From NCBI RefSeq assembly GCF_900111195.1, contig NZ_FOGL01000017.1, positions 50,195-114,194 of the forward strand: a DNA stretch of 64,000 nt, read 5' to 3'. The position numbers and the translations under genes were made by a program. The notes beneath the pieces are model-generated. The model was not told the DNA's origin, made no database searches, and saw only the letters and a program-made list of their open reading frames with translations. Shown in pieces: positions 47,372 to 56,380 of this stretch. Origin of the DNA: Gracilibacillus ureilyticus (GTDB taxonomy: Bacteria > Bacillota > Bacilli > Bacillales > Amphibacillaceae). The first letter of the stretch is position 1. The number at the start of each line of letters is the position of its first letter.

Positions 47372-48235
47372 TTGGAAGGACTAAAAAGAATGAATAATAC
47401 GATTCAATATATTGAGGAGCATCTTGATCAAAAAATAGATATGAACACACTGGCGGGGGTTGCTTATTTATCAAAATTTCACTTCCAGCGGTTATTTCAT
47501 ATGATTACAGGTGTTACGGTCGCTGAATATATTCGGAAAAGGAGATTAACACTGGCCGCACAGGAGCTGATTGCATCAGAATCAAAGATTATCGATCTTT
47601 CGTTAAAGTATGGTTATGAGACACCAGAATCCTTTTCGAGAGCTTTTCGTATCGTACATGGTATGAGTCCTGCCCAGGCACGGAAAACACCTCATCAGTT
47701 AAAAGCATACCCGAAGCTTTCCTTTCACATTCAATTAAGAGGAGAAGAAGATATGAATTACAGGATTGTAAAAAAAGAAGGCTTTAAAGTGGTTGGAAAA
47801 GAGATTAGAACATCAACAAAGAATGAAGTAAACTTTAAAAGAATCCCAGAGTTTTGGGAAGAGTTAAATGGAGATGGAACGGTAAAAAAACTGATCGAAC
47901 ATTCAGGAGAATTAGGAGTATTGGGTATTTGCATGGAATTTGCTCCTCAAATGGATGAACTTACTTATGTTATTGGAATTGAAAAACCAGAGGAAGAACC
48001 AGTGGAAGGGCTGGTAGAAAAAGAAATTCCTGCAGCAGCCTGGGCAGTATTTAAAGCAGTTGGTCCGATGCCTGGGGCAATTCAAAAAGTGTGGAAACGT
48101 ATTTTTTCAGAATGGTTTCCCTCAACAGGATATGAGCATGCAGATGCTCCAGAACTTGAGGTATATCTGCCAGGAAATCCGAACGACGAAGACTATGGCA
48201 GTGAAGTATGGATTCCAATTATTGAAAAGAAATAA
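47372..48235 (+). CDS. AraC-family regulator with GyrI-like effector domain
   Basis: 287-aa transcription regulator. The two AraC helix-turn-helix motifs are at the N-terminus (about 5-110): LAGVAYLSKFHFQRLFH and the second helix pair ending ESFSRAFRIVHGMSPAQAR. From about residue 130 to the end is a GyrI-like/SOUL small-molecule-binding domain (MNYRIVKKEGFKVVGKEI, then the acidic VYLPGNP end). It resembles BmrR/Rob-type ligand sensing. Start TTG 47372, eight bases after AAGGGAGG. The ligand and targets are unknown. Confidence 0.88.
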   Translation: MEGLKRMNNTIQYIEEHLDQKIDMNTLAGVAYLSKFHFQRLFHMITGVTVAEYIRKRRLTLAAQELIASESKIIDLSLKYGYETPESFSRAFRIVHGMSPAQARKTPHQLKAYPKLSFHIQLRGEEDMNYRIVKKEGFKVVGKEIRTSTKNEVNFKRIPEFWEELNGDGTVKKLIEHSGELGVLGICMEFAPQMDELTYVIGIEKPEEEPVEGLVEKEIPAAAWAVFKAVGPMPGAIQKVWKRIFSEWFPSTGYEHADAPELEVYLPGNPNDEDYGSEVWIPIIEKK

Positions 48236-48238
48236 AAA

Positions 48239-48272
48239 ATGTGGGGCAGGAAAACTGTCCCACGTTTTTTTT
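48239..48272 (+). terminator. Intrinsic terminator after the AraC-type gene
   Basis: GTGGGGCAG pairs with CTGTCCCAC (one bulge each side), then eight T. Confidence 0.88.
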
Positions 48273-48304
48273 AGGAAGATGATACATTTGGTTTAGTTTC
48301 TAAC

Positions 48305-48600
48305 ATCAGGACGAAATCTCAATCGCTGGGAGCAAAGATTTGGTGGTGATCTGTGGATCAGGACGAAATCTCAATTGTTGATAGAGGAGATTTGGTAGTG
48401 ATTGTGTGATCAGGACGAAATCTCAGCCGTTGAGAGCAAAGATTTGGTTGTGAACGTGTGATCAGGACGAAATCTCAGCCGTTGAGAGCAAAGATTTGGT
48501 TGTGAACGTGTGATCAGGACGAAATCTCAATTGTTGAGAACAAAGATTTGGTTGTGATCTTCACATCATGCTGAAATTTTCACAAGTGGTGTAGGCAATT
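48305..48600. repeat. Tandem array of a 52-bp unit, five copies plus a decayed sixth
   Basis: Copies start at exactly 48305, 48357, 48409, 48461 and 48513, each beginning ATCAGGACGAAATCTC. Copies 3 and 4 (48409-48460, 48461-48512) are identical over all 52 bases; the others differ in the central stretch and before the next copy. A sixth copy starts at 48565 and decays after about 35 bases. Each unit has the inverted repeat AAATCT...AGATTT and an alternative CTCA/TGAG hairpin. There are no spacers and no protein frame runs through. Between an AraC-type gene terminator and the end of the ABC genes. Confidence 0.9.
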
Positions 48601-48714
48601 TATGAAAATTCCTGTTTTATTAAGCGCCATCTACTGTTGAATACAAATGCTAATTAGTCCACTGTACCATCTTGTCTGCTGATTCGGTAATCAGATTTCC
48701 TGCTAAGTATCCAG

Positions 48715-50415
48715 TTAGGAGATGGAGAGTTCTCGGTATTTTCCATTCGTTTTTAACAGTTCGCTGTGTGTGCCACTTTCAGCAATCTTTCCTTTATCAA
48801 TCACAAAGATGATATCTGCATTTCTGATTGTTGACAAGCGGTGGGCGATGATGATCGTTGTTTTCCCTTTTCGCAGTGTGTCGATATTTTTCTGGACAAG
48901 ATGTTCTGTTTTCATGTCCAATGCAGATGTGGCCTCATCAAGGATTAGTATTTCTGAATCTGCTAGAAGTGCCCGCACTAAAGCAAGGCGCTGTTTTTGC
49001 CCGCCTGATAATTTTATCCCGCGTTCCCCCACATTGGTATTATAGCCTTTAGGTAAAGTAAGAATAAAATCATGGATCTGCATTTTTTTACATAAATCAA
49101 TTACTTTATCTTTAGGGATAGCTCTGCCCATCAGCAGGTTGTTTATTATTGTATCAGGGAACAAATAAGGTTCCTGGAATACAATTGACACTTTCTTTTG
49201 CCAGCTATCTCTCGAGATGTTGGAAAGTGGTTGCTGATTGATCATTATTTCTCCATCTGTCGGTTCGTAAAATCGGGTTAGGAGCTGGGAGACAGTTGAT
49301 TTACCGCTGCCGCTTTCTCCCACAAAGGCAACTTTTTTACCAATTGGAATATCGATATTTAATTTGTTCAGAATTGTTCTTTCATTGGCATCGTATTTGA
49401 ACTGAATCTTATTCATCTCAATCGTTGAAATGCTTCCATCTAATTTTTGCATGCCATCTTTTTCGTCTTCTATATTCATTACATCTCTGAATCTGTCAAC
49501 AAAAGCAAAGCTCCGCGACATATTTATGAGGAAATTAAAGACTCTTTGATACGAGACTAGTAACTGGGAAGAGAATTGATAGATAACGACAAAGGTCCCG
49601 ATAGATAAAGTGTTTTGCATTACACAATACCCCCCGTAACCAAGAACAAGTAAATTAACTGCCCATTTTAATGGCTCTGCTGATAGCATTTGTTTATTCA
49701 GGAGCCGGTTTTCTTTCATGATTTGTTTGAAGTAATTTTGGAAAGCTTGGTTGTATTCCTTCTTTTCATAGGATTCTCTGTTGAAAGCAATAACTTCCCT
49801 TGATGAAGAAATTCCTTCTTCCATAAAAACGATCAGATCAGACTTCATATTCGCACTTTCCCGTTGTTCCATTTTCAGCTTTGGTCCGTAATATTTGCCA
49901 AGGACAATATAAAATGTACTAATTACCATAATTCCGATTAATATTGGCAAATTGTTAAATCCAATAATGATACTGATAACAAGGGCGCCGAACAGATCCA
50001 TTATTCCCATAGGAAATGCACTGGCAAATGATGAAGAGATCTGATTCACATCATTAGTTAAATTTTGGACATACTTCCCAGTGCCGTACTGATGAAAGGT
50101 ATGAACATTGCTGTGATGCAGTTTTCTCATTATTGTATTCAGCATGATGGTGTGAAGCTTTTGCTGACCTTTGATCCTTACTTTGGCTGCATATAAGTGC
50201 AGTATGTTATAAAATACCGCAATAAATGCTAAACCAATTAATAAATAAGGCAGGAGGTTGAAGTCTCCATTAATAAATACATCATCAATAATGAATTTCT
50301 GCAGACCAGTTAATGATAACTCAGCAGCTTTTTCAATCATTAATAAAATAATCGTATATGTAAGTATTCCTTTTATCCGTCCTGTATAACGAGAGATCCA
50401 TTTTAGGTTACTCAA
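48715..50415 (-). CDS. ABC exporter half-transporter, second subunit
   Basis: 566-aa protein with six membrane helices (about 20-300) fused to a nucleotide-binding domain with Walker A VGESGSGKST (about residue 360), Q-loop VFQEPYLF, signature LSGGQKQR, Walker B ILILDEATSA and H-loop IAHRLS. Start TTG 50415 overlaps the upstream partner's stop by 8 bases, a tight translational coupling, so both form a heterodimer of the BmrCD/YheIH drug or peptide export type. Substrate unknown; no precursor peptide is nearby. Confidence 0.92.
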   Translation of the reverse strand: MSNLKWISRYTGRIKGILTYTIILLMIEKAAELSLTGLQKFIIDDVFINGDFNLLPYLLIGLAFIAVFYNILHLYAAKVRIKGQQKLHTIMLNTIMRKLHHSNVHTFHQYGTGKYVQNLTNDVNQISSSFASAFPMGIMDLFGALVISIIIGFNNLPILIGIMVISTFYIVLGKYYGPKLKMEQRESANMKSDLIVFMEEGISSSREVIAFNRESYEKKEYNQAFQNYFKQIMKENRLLNKQMLSAEPLKWAVNLLVLGYGGYCVMQNTLSIGTFVVIYQFSSQLLVSYQRVFNFLINMSRSFAFVDRFRDVMNIEDEKDGMQKLDGSISTIEMNKIQFKYDANERTILNKLNIDIPIGKKVAFVGESGSGKSTVSQLLTRFYEPTDGEIMINQQPLSNISRDSWQKKVSIVFQEPYLFPDTIINNLLMGRAIPKDKVIDLCKKMQIHDFILTLPKGYNTNVGERGIKLSGGQKQRLALVRALLADSEILILDEATSALDMKTEHLVQKNIDTLRKGKTTIIIAHRLSTIRNADIIFVIDKGKIAESGTHSELLKTNGKYRELSIS

Positions 50416-52168
50416 TTAATACACCTGCTTTCTGTGCAAAAGGGCTGCTGTGTTTCATTAATTCCTGATAGCTCTCGATTTCAACGTTCTTCCCGTCTTC
50501 CATCATGATAATCCTGTCATAATTCTCAATTGTTGATAACCGGTGTGCTACCGCTATGATTGTTTTTCCTTCCAATAATGTGTCAAATGCAGACTTCACT
50601 TCTTTTTCACTAAGATTATCTAAGGAAGATGTAGCTTCATCTAGTACAATGATTTTCGGGTCTTTCAATATCATTCTTGCAATTGCCATTCTTTGTTTCT
50701 GTCCGCCGGAAAGTCTGATACCACGGTTGCCAACTACTGTTTCATAACCGTCTTGCAATTCTGATATAAACTTGTGGGCATTTGCCTGCTTGCATGCCTC
50801 GACTATTTCTTCATCCGTTGCATCAGGATTACCGAATTTGACATTTTCTTTAATGCTTTTATTAAATAAGTAGGTATCCTGAAAAACAAAACCAATGGAA
50901 TCTCTAATTTGGCTTAGAGAAAGCTTAGAAAGCGGAACTCCTTCCAGAAATACAGTCCCTTGCTGCGGATCATAAAAGCGCCCAATTAATTTGAGCAAAG
51001 TAGATTTTCCATTACCTGATTTTCCAACAATCGCAATTTTTTCGCCGGCATGTATAGTAAGGTTAAATCCTTTTAAAATGTTTGGCATTGATGGATAGCC
51101 AAAATGTATATCGCGAAATTCCATGTTGCCGCACACTTTTTCCAGTATAACTGGGGATTTGCTTTCTTCTATTTCTGGTTTTTCATGGACAAAGGTAAAT
51201 AACTGTTCCGCTTGGTTCATTAAAATTGTCTGCTCAGAAATATTTGTCACGATTACGGTCATGTACCTGATTACTAGAAAATAATAGAATGTCAGGGCTA
51301 CAAATTCTCCGATAGTTAGCTGATTGTTCTGGATTAATACAGCACTGTAAGCAAATATTGCGACAGCACCGAAGTAGATGGTGACACGTCTTACTAATCC
51401 TCTGGCATAGTTCATCACTAATTGTTTCATAAAGTCTTTGTGAAAAAGGGAGAGTTTTTCTTCTGTAAGAGCCAAATCCCAATTCTCCCGGTTATTAGCT
51501 TTTAACTCCAGCAATCCGGAAACGCTGTCATAAATTTTCTTGTTTAACTGATTGCGGGACTGTTGCGTCTCCTTTGCGTATACCGCTGCTTTTTTTTCAA
51601 AATATGGTCCAATTAAATAATAGGATAAGAAAAATGGAATGATTAATAAGCAAAGTTTCCAATTAATCGAAATCATAAAAGCTGCGGTTATTATTAACAC
51701 AATCGAATTAATAATGATTGCAGGGAAATATCTCGAGTATATCTGCTGAACAGCAATTACTTCACTGCTGAATAATGAGAGGGTTTTGCCGATTGGTTTT
51801 CTTTCATAATAAGCGAAGCCCAATTTTCTAAGGTGGGTAAACAAAGAGGTTTGCAGATCCTGTGCTGCTTTTTCCTGAATAATTCGTTGGAGAGAGTTTC
51901 GTAACATCATCGCAAGAAACATAATAACAAGAAAAATACTAAAAATTGCGAGAATATTAACCAACTGACTGGTTTGCTCGTTTGGGATAATATGGTCAAT
52001 TAAATACTGGACACCCTTTGGGATGGACATTTCGACACCGACAGCTATCAGACTGCAAACGATAAATAAGAAAACCTGCCAGCGATATGGTCTCAAATAT
52101 GAAATGATCCACCAATATGTTTTTAGTGGTGGAATACTATTCTTCTTTCTTCTGTTTTTATTGGTCAT
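50408..52168 (-). CDS. ABC exporter half-transporter, first subunit
   Basis: 586-aa half-transporter: a basic cytosolic start (KNRRKKNS), six membrane helices (about 25-300) and an NBD with Walker A VGKSGNGKST, signature IRLSGGQKQRM, Walker B IIVLDEATSS and H-loop VAHRLS. Both NBDs seem catalytically complete, with Glu after Walker B. Start ATG 52168 follows AGGGG seven bases upstream; TTG 52174 is the alternative. Its promoter is at 52212-52240. First gene of the pair. Confidence 0.92.
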   Translation of the reverse strand: MTNKNRRKKNSIPPLKTYWWIISYLRPYRWQVFLFIVCSLIAVGVEMSIPKGVQYLIDHIIPNEQTSQLVNILAIFSIFLVIMFLAMMLRNSLQRIIQEKAAQDLQTSLFTHLRKLGFAYYERKPIGKTLSLFSSEVIAVQQIYSRYFPAIIINSIVLIITAAFMISINWKLCLLIIPFFLSYYLIGPYFEKKAAVYAKETQQSRNQLNKKIYDSVSGLLELKANNRENWDLALTEEKLSLFHKDFMKQLVMNYARGLVRRVTIYFGAVAIFAYSAVLIQNNQLTIGEFVALTFYYFLVIRYMTVIVTNISEQTILMNQAEQLFTFVHEKPEIEESKSPVILEKVCGNMEFRDIHFGYPSMPNILKGFNLTIHAGEKIAIVGKSGNGKSTLLKLIGRFYDPQQGTVFLEGVPLSKLSLSQIRDSIGFVFQDTYLFNKSIKENVKFGNPDATDEEIVEACKQANAHKFISELQDGYETVVGNRGIRLSGGQKQRMAIARMILKDPKIIVLDEATSSLDNLSEKEVKSAFDTLLEGKTIIAVAHRLSTIENYDRIIMMEDGKNVEIESYQELMKHSSPFAQKAGVLIE

Positions 52169-52211
52169 AAGCAACCCCTGCCATTCTCTTTTTATGCCAA
52201 ACTATATACTG

Positions 52212-52240
52212 ATTATAGGAAGATATTGCCTTCGAATCAA
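52212..52240 (-). promoter_or_regulatory. Sigma-A promoter for the ABC exporter pair
   Basis: On the minus strand, TTGATT (plus 52235-52240), a 17-base spacer and TATAAT (plus 52212-52217). It lies about 45 bases before the ATG. Nothing else is recognisable in the 270-base gap to the divergent GNAT gene apart from an AT-rich stretch. Confidence 0.8.
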
Positions 52241-52441
52241 TCATACTTTTTTGCAATCATAGTTCAGTAGGAGATCTTCGACGGGGAATTCGCAGTCTGA
52301 AACATACAGCGGGAAAACGGAGAAGGCAAAAATTTATTAATTTTTTTTAGCAGAATAGAGATAATTTTAGGTAATATCATTGGAATATTATGTTAGTATT
52401 AATGGTGATATCAATTGCAGGCTTAAACTGGAGGGAAAGAG

Positions 52442-52873
52442 ATGAAGCCAATAATAAAGGAAATGAAAACAGATGAGGAGATACTATCCACTTTTCCAAC
52501 AGTAAAACAGCTTCGACCACATTTAACAGAATATGAGTATATTGAAAAAATTAATAGATTACAAGCTAGCTATGGTTACCATATTGTTGCTGTTATCGAC
52601 GATAAAGAAGTAAAGGCGGCCGCTGGATACCGAATTACTGAATCGTTGGCATGGGGGAAATACTTTTATTTAGATGACTTTATTACACATGAGGCGAGCA
52701 GACGCAACGGTTACGCAGGTATCTTATGGGATTGGCTAATTGATCAGGCAAATGTAAATAACTGTGAGCAGTTCCACTTAGATTCAGGAGTTCATCGACA
52801 TGATGCGCACCGTTTTTATTTGAAAGGCGGGTTAGACATTACCTGTCATCACTTTCAGATGAAACTAGATTGA
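52442..52873 (+). CDS. GNAT family N-acetyltransferase
   Basis: 143-aa acetyl-CoA-dependent acyltransferase. Acetyl-CoA binding motif A (LDDFITHEASRRNGYAGILWDWLI, written by its pattern R-R-x-G-x-A) sits at about 78-102, followed by the beta-bulge strand and FYLKGGLDITCHHFQ near the end. ATG 52442 follows GGAGGG. Substrate unknown. Divergent from the ABC genes and followed by the NUDIX gene. Confidence 0.88.
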   Translation: MKPIIKEMKTDEEILSTFPTVKQLRPHLTEYEYIEKINRLQASYGYHIVAVIDDKEVKAAAGYRITESLAWGKYFYLDDFITHEASRRNGYAGILWDWLIDQANVNNCEQFHLDSGVHRHDAHRFYLKGGLDITCHHFQMKLD

Positions 52874-52888
52874 GAAGGAGTGAATAGA

Positions 52889-53509
52889 TTGGAACAGGAG
52901 TTATTAAAAATATTTGACGATAATAAAAAGGAAGTCGGGGTTGCTTCCCGTAATGAAGTACATCAAATCGGATACTGGCATGAAGTGTTTCATTGCTGGT
53001 TTGTCGGGAGAGAGAATGACATCAGTTATATTTACCTTCAGCTAAGAAGTCCGGTAAAGAAAGATTACCCTGGCCTTTATGACATAACAGCAGCAGGGCA
53101 CTTACTGGCAGATGAAAATGTGGAAGATGGTGTTAGAGAAATTGAAGAAGAGTTAGGGGTTAAAGTGAATTTCCGTGAATTAGTTTCATTAGGTGTTATT
53201 GATTATATTGTGACAAGAGAAAGTTTTATTGATAAAGAAATTGCGAACGTATTTTTATTCAAAACGAATAATAGATTGGAAGATTTTCATTTACAGAAAG
53301 AAGAAGTAGCAGGAATGGTAAAAGCAAAATTTTCTGACTTTGAAGCATTGTGGAAAGGAAAGATCAACCAGATTAAACTAAGCGGATTTTTTGTAAATGA
53401 AATGGGTGAAAAGCACTTGATGGAGGAAACTGTTGGGAAAAACAGATTCGTTCCACATCAGGAAATTTTTTATCAAACAGTTATTGAAAAGATAAAGGAT
53501 CAGCTGTAA
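52889..53509 (+). CDS. NUDIX hydrolase
   Basis: 206-aa nucleoside-diphosphate-type hydrolase of the YfcD/isopentenyl-diphosphate isomerase-like branch. The Nudix box GHLLADE-x7-REIEEELGV (about residues 71-92) is complete, with its metal-binding Glu. I choose TTG 52889 eight bases after AAGGAG; a GTG at 52880 is also possible. It follows the GNAT gene by a few bases and is probably cotranscribed. The true substrate cannot be read from sequence. Confidence 0.88.
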   Translation: MEQELLKIFDDNKKEVGVASRNEVHQIGYWHEVFHCWFVGRENDISYIYLQLRSPVKKDYPGLYDITAAGHLLADENVEDGVREIEEELGVKVNFRELVSLGVIDYIVTRESFIDKEIANVFLFKTNNRLEDFHLQKEEVAGMVKAKFSDFEALWKGKINQIKLSGFFVNEMGEKHLMEETVGKNRFVPHQEIFYQTVIEKIKDQL

Positions 53510-53582
53510 AACAAGCTTATAATTCGGGTTACTTTTTTAAAAAATTAGTAAATGTTTTAGAGAAGAGTTAGGAGAGAATATC

Positions 53583-54275
53583 ATGGATCGAATTTATTTT
53601 GTAGACAATCCCTGGCCAAATGGTCATCGAATTACCAGTTTTCATTGGGAAGCCCATTTTAAATATGAAGCAGCAGACGAGAAAAGGAATGGACTGTATT
53701 TTGATTTACATATAGAAACTGCTGACTACTATGAAGAGGACATTGATGATGAAGATGATGAAGACGAGGATGATGATGGGGGAGACTGGCAGGCAAAGAT
53801 TGTCTGGAACAATTATCATAGATGTACTTTGTCGTCACAAGAGTGGGATAATAAAGGTTTTCTTGTTGAAAGTGAGCATTCTCCATTTGATCTGACAGCA
53901 CTTGACGGAAAAGAATATGCTGTGGATTTTTTAACACAGAAAGAGCTGGAAAATCCTGATCTCAACAAGACCGCCTTTGATGTATATTTACTTGGTCATG
54001 ATGCTTCTGCTTTTCATTCAATTCATTTTACTAAGATAGAGGGGGAGTGCTATCGGATTGACTGGAAAGGTAAATTGGCACAGGCGTATGTAGGCGATTA
54101 TGAGTTTAAATATGATTTCCATACAACTATTTCTTCTGCGGTCTTTAACGGGATATATATCCCTAAGGAAATATCGGATAAACAGGCGTATGAGTTTCTC
54201 GAGCGTTTCGTCCAGATGCCGGAGTTGTTTGAAATGAACTGGCGAAATAGGGAACGGAGATTTATGATCAAGTAA
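53583..54275 (+). CDS. Unrecognised acidic protein
   Basis: 230-aa protein without a signal or membrane segment. Residues about 50-67 are a run of Asp and Glu (two blocks such as DDEDDEDEDDD), the rest mixed alpha/beta. A pair of aromatic-rich stretches (TSFHWEAHFKYE and FHTTISSAVFNGIYIPKE) may form one beta-sandwich. I do not recognise the family. Start ATG 53583 after GGAGAG. It ends 16 bases before the S41 peptidase and probably forms an operon with it, so it may be a partner or immunity-like companion, which is speculation. Confidence 0.6.
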   Translation: MDRIYFVDNPWPNGHRITSFHWEAHFKYEAADEKRNGLYFDLHIETADYYEEDIDDEDDEDEDDDGGDWQAKIVWNNYHRCTLSSQEWDNKGFLVESEHSPFDLTALDGKEYAVDFLTQKELENPDLNKTAFDVYLLGHDASAFHSIHFTKIEGECYRIDWKGKLAQAYVGDYEFKYDFHTTISSAVFNGIYIPKEISDKQAYEFLERFVQMPELFEMNWRNRERRFMIK

Positions 54276-54291
54276 GGGAGGGGCATTTTTT

Positions 54292-55473
54292 ATGGAATCT
54301 GCTATTTCACAATCTATCCACATTGAAGAAAGACTCTTTATCCTGTCAAAAGCTTATGAATCCGTATCCAAATATTTTGCACATTGGGAGGACTCTAAGA
54401 TTGCATTGGAAGATTTAGATACCTATTTTCCGCAGTTCATTAAACGAGTTCTCGAGACAGAGAACAGACTGTCCTTTACCCAGCTGATGCTTGAATTCCT
54501 TGCCAAGTTAAATAACAGACACACCATATATTTTGATTTATCAGCAACTGCCCTGATCGATTGGGATGATACGGAAAATATTCTGCCAATTGGATTTTCG
54601 TTTGAAAACATAAAAGGGGAATGGATCGTTACTGAAAGCTTACTGAACGGCCTGACACCAGGTGACCAGATTCTTACGATAAACGGTCAGCCATTCAAAC
54701 AGCTGGTGGGTGACTTTTCCAAATATCTGCATGAGTTGCATGATCTTTATAGGACAGGAAGATTAAATTTATTGTTCCCTCTTTTCATGCCGGCAGAAAA
54801 ATATAGTGTAGAATTCTTTGATAAGGACAATGTGAAAAATCAGATCGAAGTTAATCCATATAATATCGGTAGAAAAGATGTGATGACAGAAGGACGATGG
54901 CTGGTACATGAGAAAACTGCCTATATAAAGATTCCTTCTTTTCAAAAACCAAAATATGAAGCAGATGCTGTTGATTTTGTTGGTCGATTTTTTTCAGCCA
55001 AGTCTATTATTCTTGATTTGAGAGGCAATAAGGGAGGGAGTACACCTGCATCATTAATTAAACTCTTAATGAATCAGCGATGGCGATCTTATGGGTTAAA
55101 AACAGCAACAAAGGAATATCAGCCTGTATATATTGAACCGGACAAGAAGGCGTATGGTGGGGAGCTGATTCTTTTAGTTGATCGAGATACAGGCTCAGCT
55201 GCAGAAGATCTAGTCGTTCCTTTTAAGGACAATGGCAGAGCGAAAATAATTGGTGAGAGAACATGGGGCTCAACTGGACAGCCTTATATCTTTGAAAAGG
55301 GTGAACAGAGGTTATGTATTGGTGCGGTGCGGGCAAGTATGCCGGATGGCGGATTGTTTGAAGGGATAGGGATAGAGCCGGATATACGTGTAAATAAGAG
55401 AAGGGAAGATTTTTATGAGCGAATAGATCGTTACATAGAAGAAGCTCTTCGATTGAGTCTAATACAAGGATAA
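54292..55473 (+). CDS. S41 family peptidase without signal peptide
   Basis: 393-aa protein of the C-terminal processing protease/tricorn-core family. A PDZ-like segment (about 110-145, GLTPGDQILTINGQPF) precedes the peptidase core with the strand-turn SIILDLRGNKGGS, the nucleophile Ser in DRDTGSAAEDLV and the following GERTWGSTGQP. No signal peptide at ATG 54292, so it may act inside the cell or be released otherwise. The catalytic Lys or alternative triad was not verified. Directly downstream of an unknown acidic protein gene. Confidence 0.85.
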   Translation: MESAISQSIHIEERLFILSKAYESVSKYFAHWEDSKIALEDLDTYFPQFIKRVLETENRLSFTQLMLEFLAKLNNRHTIYFDLSATALIDWDDTENILPIGFSFENIKGEWIVTESLLNGLTPGDQILTINGQPFKQLVGDFSKYLHELHDLYRTGRLNLLFPLFMPAEKYSVEFFDKDNVKNQIEVNPYNIGRKDVMTEGRWLVHEKTAYIKIPSFQKPKYEADAVDFVGRFFSAKSIILDLRGNKGGSTPASLIKLLMNQRWRSYGLKTATKEYQPVYIEPDKKAYGGELILLVDRDTGSAAEDLVVPFKDNGRAKIIGERTWGSTGQPYIFEKGEQRLCIGAVRASMPDGGLFEGIGIEPDIRVNKRREDFYERIDRYIEEALRLSLIQG

Positions 55474-55528
55474 ATTGCTGTACTATTCTAATAAAACAGA
55501 GGGGGAGATTTTTTTAGCTTTTCCTAAA

Positions 55529-55559
55529 TAAAAAAGAGGAGCCGTTTCCGGTCTCCTCG
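55529..55559 (-). terminator. Terminator of pflBA (minus strand)
   Basis: On the minus strand GAGGAGaCCG pairs with CGGCTCCTC across GAAA, then six T. It lies just downstream of pflA. Confidence 0.88.
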
Positions 55560-55581
55560 TCGATCTCCTAAAAATGACTAA

Positions 55582-56310
55582 TCATACTATCTGTAATATT
55601 TTCTCAGCATTCCGTACTCTCTCTGCTGTTGGCGGTTCGATTCCTTCTAGTGGATAAGGTATGCCTAATTGTTCCCATTTATAAATGCCGAGCTTGTGAT
55701 ATGGTAATACTTCGACTTTTTCCACATTGGGAAGGGTGTCAATAAATGCTGCTAAATCTGTTAATGCCTGATCTTCATCACTAATTGAAGGGACTAGTAC
55801 ATGTCTTATCCAGACAGGTACTTTTCTTGAGTCAAGATATTTTGCGAAACGTAAAATATGCTGATTGGTCATTCCTGTTAGTGCTTTATGTTCTGTCTTA
55901 TCTATATGTTTTAAATCGAGCAGGACAAGGTCTGTTACTTGCATTAGCCGATCTAATTTTTCTACATAGTACGGGGAGGATGTAAAGCAGCCCCCGCAGC
56001 TGTCTAATGTTGTATGAATTCCGTTCTTTTTCAGTGTTGTAAATAATTCAATGAGAAAGTCTATTTGCAATAAGGGCTCACCCCCGCTTACAGTAACTCC
56101 TCCACCAGACGATTGGAAAAAAGGCAAGTATGAGTTAATGTCTTCGAATAATTCTTCCACTGTTATTTCTTTGCCCTCACTCCTGTTCCAAGTATCAGGA
56201 TTATGGCAGTATTTGCATCTTAATAAACACCCTTGCATAAATATTACATATCGTAAACCAGGTCCATCAACGGTACCACACGTTTCAACAGAATGTATCC
56301 GGCCATTCAT
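55582..56310 (-). CDS. pflA: Pyruvate formate-lyase-activating enzyme
   Basis: 242-aa radical SAM protein that installs the glycyl radical on PflB. The CxxxCxxC cluster motif reads CLLRCKYCHNPDTW near residue 30, and the GGxP-like SAM segment is VTVSGGEPLLQ. I choose ATG 56310, six bases after the AGAGGTG site; ATG 56313 and GTG 56319 are in frame. Lies 70 bases downstream of pflB and is cotranscribed. Confidence 0.95.
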   Translation of the reverse strand: MNGRIHSVETCGTVDGPGLRYVIFMQGCLLRCKYCHNPDTWNRSEGKEITVEELFEDINSYLPFFQSSGGGVTVSGGEPLLQIDFLIELFTTLKKNGIHTTLDSCGGCFTSSPYYVEKLDRLMQVTDLVLLDLKHIDKTEHKALTGMTNQHILRFAKYLDSRKVPVWIRHVLVPSISDEDQALTDLAAFIDTLPNVEKVEVLPYHKLGIYKWEQLGIPYPLEGIEPPTAERVRNAEKILQIV

Positions 56311-56380
56311 CATACTCACCTCTTCTTTATTTTTGCCTAATTATTCTCTGCGTACGTCTGTTTAAATCTTCAATTATATA

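Noticed and set aside
48305..48600. CRISPR array
   Set aside because: The 52-bp units are contiguous, with no unique spacers between constant repeats, and no cas genes are in the window.
48715..52168. Lantibiotic or bacteriocin cluster around the ABC pair
   Set aside because: No precursor peptide, modification enzyme or C39 peptidase domain is present.
54292..55473. Toxin-immunity pair with the acidic protein
   Set aside because: The catalytic S41 core points to a housekeeping-like protease; no toxin features are seen. Kept only as a speculative remark.
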